Assembly: GCA_964561005.1 (NCBI GenBank)
Contig: CAZLNO010000005.1
Coordinates: forward strand, 7,585 to 71,584
DNA length: 64,000 bases
From: CAZLNO01 sp964561005
GTDB taxonomy: Bacteria; Pseudomonadota; Alphaproteobacteria; Kiloniellales; Rhodovibrionaceae
Direction: 5' to 3'
Position numbers and translations under genes: made by a program. Shown here piece after piece: positions 25,528-33,449 of the stretch. Under the pieces are notes generated by a model, which worked only from the letters and a program-made list of their open reading frames with translations, made no database searches and was not told the origin of the DNA. Each line of letters starts with the position of its first letter. The first letter of the stretch is position 1.

Positions 25528-28500
25528 ATGGCTTTCGACATTCTGGGTCTGCCGGTCGCCCAGCAGGTGACCGCCGTCTACGTCGCCTACTTCGGCCGCG
25601 CGCCCGATCCCTTCGGCCTGAACTTCTGGATCGACGAATTCAACAAGGGCGTGAACGAAGAGGGGAAGACGCCGGCCCGCGTCCTCGACGACATCTCGGA
25701 GTCCTTCCGCCTCGGCGAGGAGGCGCAGGCGCTGTTCCCGGTCGTCCTGCAGTTTCCCAACCTGGCGACCGAGGAAAGCATCCGGGAGTTCGTCCGCGAG
25801 GTCTTCCAGAACCTCTTCAACCGCGATCCCGAGCCGGCGGGCGAGGATTTCTGGACGGGCGTCATCCAGGACCGCGTCGAGGCCGGCATCAACATCGGCG
25901 ACATCCTGATCGACATCGTCTCCGGCGCGCAGAACACCGAGCTGGGCCAGGACGCCACGACGATCGGCAACAAGATCGAGGCGGGCGCCACCTACGCCTC
26001 GCTGTTCGCCAACGAGCCCGACGCCCTCTGGACCGCGGAGGGCGATATCGAGGGCGCGCGCCAGGTGGTGGCCGGCGTCGACGAGACCGAGGCCTCGGTC
26101 GAGGCCGCCGGGGAGCTGGCGCAGCAGCTCGTCGACGAGAACGTGGCCAACTCGGGCGAGGACTTCATCCTGACGGCGGCCGCCGACACGCTGACCCCGG
26201 ACGCCGCCGATCCGGCGAACCAGACCACCGACCGCAACGATTCCTTTGACGGCGTGGTCAACGATGCCGGCACCACCACCTTCGACACCGAGGACACCAT
26301 CGACGCCGGCGGCGGCGAGCAGGATCGGCTGGAGGCGCGCATCGTCGACGCGGCCGACACCGGCACCACCGCCGCCCCCGAGCTGGCCGGGATCGAGCGG
26401 GTCTTCCTGGAGAACCAGGACACCGACGGCGACACCTTCACCCTCGACACCCTCAAAGTCGATGGCGTGCAGCAGTTCTGGTCGAAGGAGTCCCTGCCGA
26501 ACACCGACACCGTGGTGGCCAACCTCGATGCCCTGGACCCGACCTTCGGCCTCGACGCCGCACGGGGCATCTATCAGGTGAACTTCGACCCGGCGGCGGT
26601 CGACGGCGGGACCGACACGATGAACGTCGCCGCCACGAACGGCAGCGACGCGGTGCTGCAGGTCAGCGACGGCGCCGGCGCCACCCAGAGCGGGATCGAG
26701 ACGGTCGCCCTGAGCAGCCTGGGCACGCAGGCCAACACCGTCGACCTGCGCGCCGGCACCAGCCTGACCGGCCTGACCGTCACCGGCGCCGCCGCGCTCA
26801 CCCTGGTCGACGGCGACGACGGCTTCGCCAACCTGGCGAGCGTCGACGCCAGCGGCCTGAGCGTCGCCTCGCCCGGCCTGGACATCGACCTCACCGGCAA
26901 CGACGCGGACCTGACCTTCACCGGCAGCGACGGCGACGACCGCGTTCTCCTGGACAAGGACGAGGCCGACGGCGACGACAGCCTCGACGGCAAGGACGGC
27001 ACGGCCGACGTCTTCGCCCTGTCGCTCGACGACGGTCAGGCCACGGACCTGGCGAACGAAGGCGCCGGCGTCGCCAATTTCGAGGTCTTCGAGCTGGTCT
27101 CGGCGCAGGCGGGGGCGAAATCGGTCTCGGCCGACGTCGACGCGGACTTCGCCACGCTCACCTACAGCGGCGCCGACACCGCCGACGACGGCTTCGCCTT
27201 CGCCGGCCTGGCCGCGGACAGCACGCTGGACCTCGCTGGCGACGCCGATACCGTCAGCGCCGCCATCGACACCGACACCGACGCCGACAGCGTGACCGCC
27301 GCCCTGGCCGGCGGCATCGAGGTCGCCACCAGCCTGGTCCTCAACGGCTTCGAGACGGTGACCCTGGACTCCGGTGGCGGCAGCGCCAACACCATCGCCG
27401 AGCTGCAGGCCGACGCGGCCGAAACGCTCGGCGTGACCGGCGACCAGGACCTGACGCTGACCAGCATCGCCGACGTCGACGCCGGCGCGAGCGAGATCGA
27501 CGCCGAGGGCTTCGCCGGCGACCTGACGATCGGCGGGCTGGACGAGGACATCGCCGCGTTCAAGGGCGGGGATGGGCGCAGCGACATCACCGTGAACGAC
27601 GGCAACGTCGCCGCCGGGAGCAGCTTCAGCGCCGGCGCCGGCACCGACGACGTGCTGCGCGGCACGACCGCCAGCGGCCCGCAAGGGATCGTGGACATCG
27701 CCGGCTTCGAGACGGTCGCGCTGACCAGCGCCGGCGACTTCTCGATGGACTTCCGCAACGCCCAGGACATCGAGACGCTGCGGGTGGCCGACGGCGGCGG
27801 CAACGACATCGTCACCCTGAACCGCTTGAACGGGGACGGAACCGGAGTCGAGCTGATCGACGCCTTCGCCTCGGTTACCTTGGGTTTGGAAACCGGCACC
27901 ACCCACGACGTGACCCTCGGCGGCACCGACTTCGCCGGCGATCTGACGCTCGACGACGCCGCGACGACGCTGAACGTGGAAACCGCCGACAACGCGCAAA
28001 CCATCGACGAGTTGAACGGGGCGGCGCTGACCACGGTGAACGTCACCGGCGACCAGGACCTCGTGCTGGGCGCAACTGCACTGGCGGAGACCGTGACGAC
28101 CGTGGACGCCGGCGGCGCCACCGGCGCGCTGACCGTGGACCTGGAAAACACCAGCGGCGAGGGCACGCTGATCGGCGGGGCCGGCAACGACACCCTGACC
28201 GGCTCGGGACAGATCGACCAGATCACCGGCGGGCCGGGCAGCGACGTCCTGGACGGCGACGGCGGCGCCGACGCGTTCGTCTGGACGGCCGAGGCGCTGG
28301 ACAGCGGCGACGTCGCGGCCGGCGACGACGACAGCCTGCAAACTTCTGGCGGCTCGGTGCAGGGCGGCGAGATCGTCAACTTTGCCGCCGGGGTGGAGGA
28401 CGCCCTGCTGATCGGCGGCGAGGCGGCCTCGGACCTGGGCGACGACACCGATCTCGGCGATACCTTCGCCGCCGACAACAATATCGTGTTCGTCGACGCG

Positions 28501-28650
28501 GGCGGCGGCGACGACCTGATCCGGATCGACCTGAACGGCGACCAGGCCTTCAACGCCGCCGACGACTTCCAGATCACGATCGACGATGCCGACGACAACG
28601 TCACCGCCGCCACCTACAGCGCGGCGAACGACTGGATCGTGCTGGGCTGA
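25528..28650 (+). CDS. Large DUF4214 / beta-repeat / RTX-tail extracellular protein
   Basis: A 1040-residue, strongly acidic protein starting MAFDILGLPVAQQV, without Sec signal. Residues 1-165 are DUF4214 with two half-motifs, YFGRAPDPFGLNFW and LFNRDPEPAGEDFW, then INIGDILIDIVSGAQ. Residues about 210-870 are beta-strand repeats rich in Asp, Thr, Ala and Gly. About 879-920 hold RTX calcium-binding nonapeptides (GGAGNDTLTG, GPGSDVLDGDGG). The C-terminus NDWIVLG fits a type I secretion signal. It is likely an S-layer-like or adhesin protein. GGCGGAGGA precedes the ATG; a TTGACA lies at 25354 with no clear -10. A D-type repeat follows. Confidence 0.85.
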   Translation: MAFDILGLPVAQQVTAVYVAYFGRAPDPFGLNFWIDEFNKGVNEEGKTPARVLDDISESFRLGEEAQALFPVVLQFPNLATEESIREFVREVFQNLFNRDPEPAGEDFWTGVIQDRVEAGINIGDILIDIVSGAQNTELGQDATTIGNKIEAGATYASLFANEPDALWTAEGDIEGARQVVAGVDETEASVEAAGELAQQLVDENVANSGEDFILTAAADTLTPDAADPANQTTDRNDSFDGVVNDAGTTTFDTEDTIDAGGGEQDRLEARIVDAADTGTTAAPELAGIERVFLENQDTDGDTFTLDTLKVDGVQQFWSKESLPNTDTVVANLDALDPTFGLDAARGIYQVNFDPAAVDGGTDTMNVAATNGSDAVLQVSDGAGATQSGIETVALSSLGTQANTVDLRAGTSLTGLTVTGAAALTLVDGDDGFANLASVDASGLSVASPGLDIDLTGNDADLTFTGSDGDDRVLLDKDEADGDDSLDGKDGTADVFALSLDDGQATDLANEGAGVANFEVFELVSAQAGAKSVSADVDADFATLTYSGADTADDGFAFAGLAADSTLDLAGDADTVSAAIDTDTDADSVTAALAGGIEVATSLVLNGFETVTLDSGGGSANTIAELQADAAETLGVTGDQDLTLTSIADVDAGASEIDAEGFAGDLTIGGLDEDIAAFKGGDGRSDITVNDGNVAAGSSFSAGAGTDDVLRGTTASGPQGIVDIAGFETVALTSAGDFSMDFRNAQDIETLRVADGGGNDIVTLNRLNGDGTGVELIDAFASVTLGLETGTTHDVTLGGTDFAGDLTLDDAATTLNVETADNAQTIDELNGAALTTVNVTGDQDLVLGATALAETVTTVDAGGATGALTVDLENTSGEGTLIGGAGNDTLTGSGQIDQITGGPGSDVLDGDGGADAFVWTAEALDSGDVAAGDDDSLQTSGGSVQGGEIVNFAAGVEDALLIGGEAASDLGDDTDLGDTFAADNNIVFVDAGGGDDLIRIDLNGDQAFNAADDFQITIDDADDNVTAATYSAANDWIVLG

Positions 28651-28671
28651 GTGCTGGAACGAGCGCGACTT

Positions 28672-28772
28672 TGCCGGTCGCGGGCTTTGCCCGCGACCGG
28701 AACGCTTTCGTCTCAGACAGCCGAGAAACGTTCGAGGCGGGGGCAAGCCCCCGCCCCGCCAAGGTCCGGATG
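28672..28772. repeat. Family D palindromic repeat
   Basis: A perfect hairpin CCGGTCGCGGGCTTTGCCCGCGACCGG is followed by AACGCTTTCGTC and arm GAGAAACGTTCG, then hairpin GGCGGGGGCAAGCCCCCGCC. It lies directly after the DUF4214 giant gene and could stop its transcription. It shares layout and core with the repeats at 10676-10890 and 13594-13692. Confidence 0.7.
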
Positions 28773-28816
28773 CTCTCGATGGCGCGGCGGCGGGCCCTCC
28801 GCCGCCGCGTCGTATT

Positions 28817-28955
28817 ATACCGCCCGACGTTTGAGCGGACTCGTCCTTCGACAAGCTCAGGACGAGGCCCTCATGCTGAGCTTGTCGGACACGAAGTCGG
28901 CGGGACGCCAAGCATGAGGCCGTACAGATGTACGATTTCATTCGTCGGGCGGTAT
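28817..28955. mobile_element. MITE-like element with 13-bp terminal inverted repeats, containing a family E palindrome
   Basis: ATACCGCCCGACG (28817-28829) and its exact complement CGTCGGGCGGTAT (28943-28955) bound 139 bp. Inside, CTTCGACAAGCTCAGGACGAGG and CATGCTGAGCTTGTCGGA form an imperfect palindrome. The palindrome family also occurs at 41843-41935. The right terminus reaches the stop codon of the adjacent minus-strand gene. No clear target duplication is seen, so the mobile nature is inference. Confidence 0.45.
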
Positions 28956-30097
28956 TACTCCGCCGCCTGCGCGTCGACCGGCCAGATGTCGACCAGGGTG
29001 TCGCCGCGGACCACGTGGTAGCGGGCATAGAGGTTGACCGTGGGATCGCAGTGCGGGGTCAGGCACTCCACGGCGGCGCCGACCGGCAGGCGGTGGCCGT
29101 CGCTGGCGAAGGCGATGCGGCCGTGCTCGTCCCCGGCGAAGGCGTAGGTAGTGCCCTCCGGCGCGCCGTGAACCAGGCGCGGGGCCGGGCCCTCGGTGGC
29201 GAAGCGCTTCAGGCCGGCATCGGTGGTGGCCTGCGCCGGCCCGTTCGCGCTGACGACCGTGGTGCGCACGAACAGCGCGTCGCGGAACGGCTGGGGATCG
29301 TCCGGACGCAGGGCGATATCCGCGTACTGCACGTCGTTGAAGACGTAGGAGCCGGGCTGCAGCTCGGTGAACAGGCCGGCCTCGGCGTCGATGGCGTGGG
29401 TGCCGGTGCCGCCGCCGGTCACCACCGGCGCCGCCAGCCCCGCCGCGTCCAGCGCCGCCAGGGCCTCCCGCAGTCGGCCGAGCTGCCGATGCACCCGCCA
29501 GGCCCGCTCGTCGTGGTCGGCGACGTGCTGGAGATGGCCGTAGTAGGCCTGCACCCCGCCGAAGGTGAGCGTTCCGCCCTCCTCGATGCTCCGGGCCAGG
29601 GCGACCGCCGCGTCCGCGCCGCGCACTCCGGTGCGCTCCTGGCCCACGTCCAGGTCCACCAGCGCCGTCAGCCGCCCGCCGGCTTCCTCCAGGTGCTCGG
29701 CCAGACTGGCGACATATTCGGTATTGTCCGCCACCACTGCCAGATCGTGGGCGCGCGCCGCAAGCCGTGCCAGGCGGGGGAACTTCGTGGGTGCGATCGG
29801 CGTCGTCAGCAGCACGCCGGGGATGTCGGCGGCCGCCAGGATCTCCGCCTCGGCCAGGGTGGCCGCGGCGACGCCGAGCGCGCCCGCCGCGACCTGCCGG
29901 CGGGCGATCTCCACCGACTTGTGGGTCTTGGCATGGGGACGCAGCGCGATGCCGCGCGCCTGCGCCCAGGCGGCCATGTCCCGGACGTTTTCCTCCAGCG
30001 CGTCGGCGTCCAGGACCAGGCACGGCGTCGCCAGACGCCCCCGCCCGCCGGGCGCGCCCAGCAGCTCGGCGTTGGGTCCGCGGGATGGATCGGTCAT
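28955..30097 (-). CDS. DSD1-family PLP-dependent enzyme (D-threonine aldolase / D-serine dehydratase-like)
   Basis: A 380-residue fold-type III PLP enzyme. RLATPCLVLDADALEENV is the N-terminal block; the PLP Lys is in RPHAKTHKS; the C-terminal beta domain carries the metal site His-X-Cys in LTPHCDPTVN. The family cleaves D-threonine or dehydrates D-serine with a divalent metal. Start ATG 30097 (MTDPSRGPNAELLG) is favoured over the longer frame. The stop codon overlaps an inverted terminal repeat, so the final codons could have been altered by an insertion. The small unknown gene upstream is on the same strand, 81 bp away. Confidence 0.88.
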   Translation of the reverse strand: MTDPSRGPNAELLGAPGGRGRLATPCLVLDADALEENVRDMAAWAQARGIALRPHAKTHKSVEIARRQVAAGALGVAAATLAEAEILAAADIPGVLLTTPIAPTKFPRLARLAARAHDLAVVADNTEYVASLAEHLEEAGGRLTALVDLDVGQERTGVRGADAAVALARSIEEGGTLTFGGVQAYYGHLQHVADHDERAWRVHRQLGRLREALAALDAAGLAAPVVTGGGTGTHAIDAEAGLFTELQPGSYVFNDVQYADIALRPDDPQPFRDALFVRTTVVSANGPAQATTDAGLKRFATEGPAPRLVHGAPEGTTYAFAGDEHGRIAFASDGHRLPVGAAVECLTPHCDPTVNLYARYHVVRGDTLVDIWPVDAQAAE

Positions 30098-30178
30098 CTG
30101 CGGGCCGTGCCCCCGTTTGCTATTGCCGGTACGGTTGCCGGACCGCCCGGGGCTGGACTCCGACACGTCGCGGCGATC

Positions 30179-30382
30179 TCAGTGCCGCCTGGCCTGGACG
30201 TAAGAGAGGATCTTCTCCGCGTCGCCGCTCGTGATGCCGTCTTCGCGGTCCAGCGACTTGGCGGCCCATTCGAGAATGAGCGCCGTGATCCGGTAGTTGT
30301 TTGCCTGCGCCTGGTGCTGAAGTGCCTGGATCCCCGCCCGGAGCCGGCACTTGTCCGTCGTTTCGCGTGTGAGTTCGGTCAT
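30179..30382 (-). CDS. Small hypothetical protein
   Basis: A 67-residue protein, soluble and mixed-charge (MTELTRETTDKCRLRAG to LSYVQARRH), probably helical, with no recognised domain. CAGGACGGG lies just upstream of the ATG as a plausible ribosome-binding site. Codon use resembles neighbours. It may be co-transcribed with the downstream PLP enzyme gene. The 250 bp upstream, up to the divergent methyltransferase gene, are gene-free and relatively AT-rich near 30430-30490, which suits divergent promoters. Confidence 0.55.
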   Translation of the reverse strand: MTELTRETTDKCRLRAGIQALQHQAQANNYRITALILEWAAKSLDREDGITSGDAEKILSYVQARRH

Positions 30383-30633
30383 CTGGCCCGTCCTGGGGTC
30401 GTTTCTGTTCTTCTGTGCCCTCTCCCCTCGGCCGGTAGAGTCATCCTAACACGACGGCAAAATCAATCCCAGTTTACTCACGGCATTGTAGCGAGGCCGA
30501 TGTGTATTTCCGGGACTCCGGGAGCGGCCGGCGTCGGGCGACGCGCGAGGCTTGACCGCGCGCGGCGATTGGCGATAGTCGCGACCGACCGCCCGATGCG
30601 TTCCCTTTGACCCGGCTTGGAGCCCTTTGGCCG

Positions 30634-32172
30634 ATGACCGACTGGACCGACGGCTACGTGTCCGACATCGAGTACACGACCGGCTTCTACCGCGAGCTGG
30701 CGCCCCTCTTCCTCGGCTACGCGGCGGCGCTGAACGGCGCGCACGCGCCCGATCCCGGCCAGCCCTTCACCTACTGCGAGCTGGCCTGCGGCCAGGGCTT
30801 CGGCACCAATCTGCTGGCCGCGGTGCATCCCCACGCCCGGTTCTACGGCATCGACTTCAACCCGGCCCAGATCGCCAACGCCCGCGGGCTGGCCGAGGAG
30901 GCCGGGCTGGACAACGTCACCTTCCGGGAGGACAGCTTCGAGGAGGCCGTGGCGCTGCCCGACGAGGTGCTGCCGGCCTGCGACTTCATCACGCTGCACG
31001 GCATCTACGCCTGGATCAGCGAGGAGAACCGCCGGCACATCGCGCGCTTCATCCGCAGGAAGCTGAAGCCCGGCGGCCTCGTCTACGTCAGCTACAACTG
31101 CATGCCCGGCTGGGCGCAGATGGCGCCCTTCCAGCGGCTGGTGCGCGAGCACGCGAACCTGAACCCGGATCGCAGCGACCGCCAGATGGAGGCGGCGCTG
31201 GCCTTCATGGAGTCGCTCAAGACGGCTGAGGCCCGCTACTTCGCCCAGAACCCCGTCGTGGGCACGCGCATGAAGGGGCTGGCGGACAAGGACCGGCATT
31301 ACCTGGCGCACGAGTACCTGAACAGCCACTGGCACCCGCTGTACCACACCGATGTCGCGCGCGAGCTGTCGGAGGCGAAGCTGTCCTATCTGGCCTCGGC
31401 CTCGCTGCTGGAGAACTTCGAGGTCCTGTCGCTGCCGCCGAAGGTCCGCGACATCCAGGCGGACATCAAGGATCCGGGCCTGCGCGAACTGATCAAGGAC
31501 TACGCGGTGAACCAGCAGTTCCGCCGCGACGTCTTCGTCAAGGGCCGGCGCAACCTGAGCAGCGTGGCGGCGCGCGCCACCCTGCAGGAGCTGAGCTTCC
31601 TGCCGTTGAAGACGCGCGAGCAGATGAGCTTCAAGTTCCAGACCGTGCTGGGCGAGGCGAACGGGCAGGAGGAGATCTACGGCCCCGTCCGCGACGGTCT
31701 GGCCGAGGGGACCCGGCGCCTGGGCGACCTGGCGGCCAGGGTCGGCGATCTCGGCCGTGCCTCGCAGGCCCTGGCGGCCCTGACCTCCAGCAACCAGGCC
31801 CACCCGATGGCGGCCGAGGCGGATGGCCGCGCCCGCGAATCGGCCCTGCGCCTGAACCGGGCCGTGGCGCGGCGGGCCCTGAAGGGCGAGCCCTATCGCT
31901 ATCTGGCCGCGCCGGCGATCGGCAACGGGCTCGGCACCAGCGACGTCGAGCTGACCGCCTTCGACGCGCTGAGCCGGCAGGAGATCACCGCGACGGAGGA
32001 GCTGGCGCAGGCGATGTGGGCCCGTTTCCGCGGCGTCGGACGCTCCCTCGTCAAGGACGGCAAGCCGCTTCAGGGCGAGGCCGAGAACCTTGCCGAACTG
32101 CGGAGCCGCGCGGCGGAGATCCTCGAAAGGAAGGTGCCGGTCTGGCGCCAGCTCGGCGTCCTCCCCGCCTGA
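30634..32172 (+). CDS. Class I SAM methyltransferase with methyltransferase regulatory domain
   Basis: A 512-residue protein. The SAM-binding motif I is ELACGQGFGTNLLAA (residues 49-63), followed by the acidic GIDFNPAQ and the motif IV-like FITLHGIYAWIS. After the catalytic domain, residues about 215-300 fit the methyltransferase regulatory domain (DKDRHYLAHEYLNSHWHPLY), and a helical C-terminal domain follows. By family knowledge this architecture is shared with rickettsial protein-lysine methyltransferases that modify outer-membrane proteins. Here it precedes DUF4214/RTX genes, so an exported protein may be its target. ATG 30634 is chosen over an upstream TTG. Confidence 0.85.
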   Translation: MTDWTDGYVSDIEYTTGFYRELAPLFLGYAAALNGAHAPDPGQPFTYCELACGQGFGTNLLAAVHPHARFYGIDFNPAQIANARGLAEEAGLDNVTFREDSFEEAVALPDEVLPACDFITLHGIYAWISEENRRHIARFIRRKLKPGGLVYVSYNCMPGWAQMAPFQRLVREHANLNPDRSDRQMEAALAFMESLKTAEARYFAQNPVVGTRMKGLADKDRHYLAHEYLNSHWHPLYHTDVARELSEAKLSYLASASLLENFEVLSLPPKVRDIQADIKDPGLRELIKDYAVNQQFRRDVFVKGRRNLSSVAARATLQELSFLPLKTREQMSFKFQTVLGEANGQEEIYGPVRDGLAEGTRRLGDLAARVGDLGRASQALAALTSSNQAHPMAAEADGRARESALRLNRAVARRALKGEPYRYLAAPAIGNGLGTSDVELTAFDALSRQEITATEELAQAMWARFRGVGRSLVKDGKPLQGEAENLAELRSRAAEILERKVPVWRQLGVLPA

Positions 32173-32396
32173 TCCACACGACCTTTGACCTCGCGACCGG
32201 CGCCGTTCGTGCTGCTGGCGGCGGTCGGTGTTTCGCATGCCCGGAACCTGCCAGGGCCGGGGCGGGCGTGTTGCGCCTGCAAGAAAATCCCCTGATGTTT
32301 TTTGCCAGATTTTAAGATTTTGTAGAGTTAGTTGTGCTGGCGTTGTCAGGGGTAACCCGCCTAGGGGGTCGGGGGAGCCTGACTCGTGAATCGACC

Positions 32397-32416
32397 GGGC
32401 CGGTGCATGCCGGCCC
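32397..32416 (+). promoter_or_regulatory. Perfect hairpin in the leader of the 231-residue DUF4214 gene
   Basis: GGGCCGG-TGCATG-CCGGCCC followed by TTT lies 37 bases before the ATG at 32453. The spacer contains AAAAAAGGGGGGAAG. It could be a terminator for the upstream methyltransferase gene or a translational control hairpin. The region 32280-32340 just upstream is AT-rich and may hold the promoter. Confidence 0.4.
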
Positions 32417-32452
32417 TTTGCGCACACTGGAAAAAAGGGGGGAAGTGGGGTT

Positions 32453-33148
32453 ATGGCCTTTCCCATTCTCGAACAACCCACGGAGACGATGATCACGGCG
32501 CTGTACACCGCCTATTTCGGGCGCGCGCCGGATCCCGCCGGCCTGGACTTCTGGGTCGAGCAGTTCGATACCGCCGTCGCCGCGGGTCGCGACGCGGAGG
32601 AGGTCCTCAACGGCATCTCCGAATCCTTCCGCCTCAGCGAGGAGGCGAGCGACCAGTTCCAGATTCTCGGCTCGCTGCCCTCGGCCACCGCGCCGACCGT
32701 CGACATCTTCCTCAACGCCGTGCACCAGAACCTCTTCAACCGGAACATGAACCTTGAAGAGGCGGGGACGCTCAGCGAGCAGATCACCGAGCGGATGCAG
32801 GACGGCGTCAACATCGGCGATATCATCGTCGACATCATCCAGAACGCCACCGACGGCACCGTCATCGAGCGCAACCAGGATGGCCGTGTGGTCGAGGACG
32901 AGGCCGCGGACGTCACGACGCTGGCGAACAAGCTGCAGGCCGGCCTCAACATCGCCGACGCCTTCGAGGAAGGCGGCGCGGACTTCGACGCCGAGGCGGC
33001 CGCGGAGCTTCTCGACCCCGTGGACGACAGCCCGGATTCGGTTGCCGCGCAGACCGAGGCGGCGGAAGCGCTGGCCGGCGTCGACGGCGGGGAGGAAACC
33101 CAGGCCATCGGTGTGGCGGGCTCGGTCGATACCTTCGATATCGCCTGA
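32453..33148 (+). CDS. Stand-alone DUF4214 protein
   Basis: 231 residues, beginning MAFPILEQPTETM without a signal peptide. The first DUF4214 half-motif is intact (YFGRAPDPAGLDFW); the second is degenerate (LFNRNMNLEEAGTL). VNIGDIIVDIIQNA and TLANKLQAGLNIADAF follow, as in the paralogues. There are no RTX repeats. The acidic C-terminus ends VDTFDIA, plausible as a type I secretion tail. GGGGGGAAG is a strong upstream Shine-Dalgarno. It is followed by a good terminator, so it is a single-gene unit. Role unknown. Confidence 0.78.
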   Translation: MAFPILEQPTETMITALYTAYFGRAPDPAGLDFWVEQFDTAVAAGRDAEEVLNGISESFRLSEEASDQFQILGSLPSATAPTVDIFLNAVHQNLFNRNMNLEEAGTLSEQITERMQDGVNIGDIIVDIIQNATDGTVIERNQDGRVVEDEAADVTTLANKLQAGLNIADAFEEGGADFDAEAAAELLDPVDDSPDSVAAQTEAAEALAGVDGGEETQAIGVAGSVDTFDIA

Positions 33149-33174
33149 ACGTTCGCGAATCCGAATCGGTCCGC

Positions 33175-33210
33175 GAAGGGGTCGCGCCTCACCGGCGCGG
33201 CCCCTTTCCA
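33175..33210 (+). terminator. Rho-independent terminator after the stand-alone DUF4214 gene
   Basis: GAAGGGGTCGCGCC-TCACC-GGCGCGGCCCCTTTCC: a long GC-rich stem with a short T run, 27 bases after the stop codon. The rest of the gap to 33450 is AT-rich, with TTGACA at 33327-33332 as a possible -35 for the next gene but no clear -10. Confidence 0.8.
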
Positions 33211-33449
33211 ATGCACTCCTTCTAAACGAGGCCTGACAAATTCATCTTAATTCAGCAGCGCTGTTCACCTTGTCCTTGAAGAGCGTATTTTGAGCGCTTT
33301 TTACAGTCCTTCTCCGCGAGTCCGATTTGACATGATGTTTTGAGGTGCGCCATCCTCAATATCGTTTCGCGATGCGAATCCAAACAGCAGGAAAGCCTTG
33401 AATTCGAGGTTTCCGGAGGCCGTCGCGCCAACAGAGGAGACGCACAGCA

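Noticed and set aside
25396..29028. A 1210-residue open frame on the minus strand opposite the large DUF4214 gene
   Set aside because: It is the antisense shadow of a GC-rich, Asp/Ala-rich gene; the plus strand has a recognisable domain order and ribosome-binding site, the minus frame has neither.
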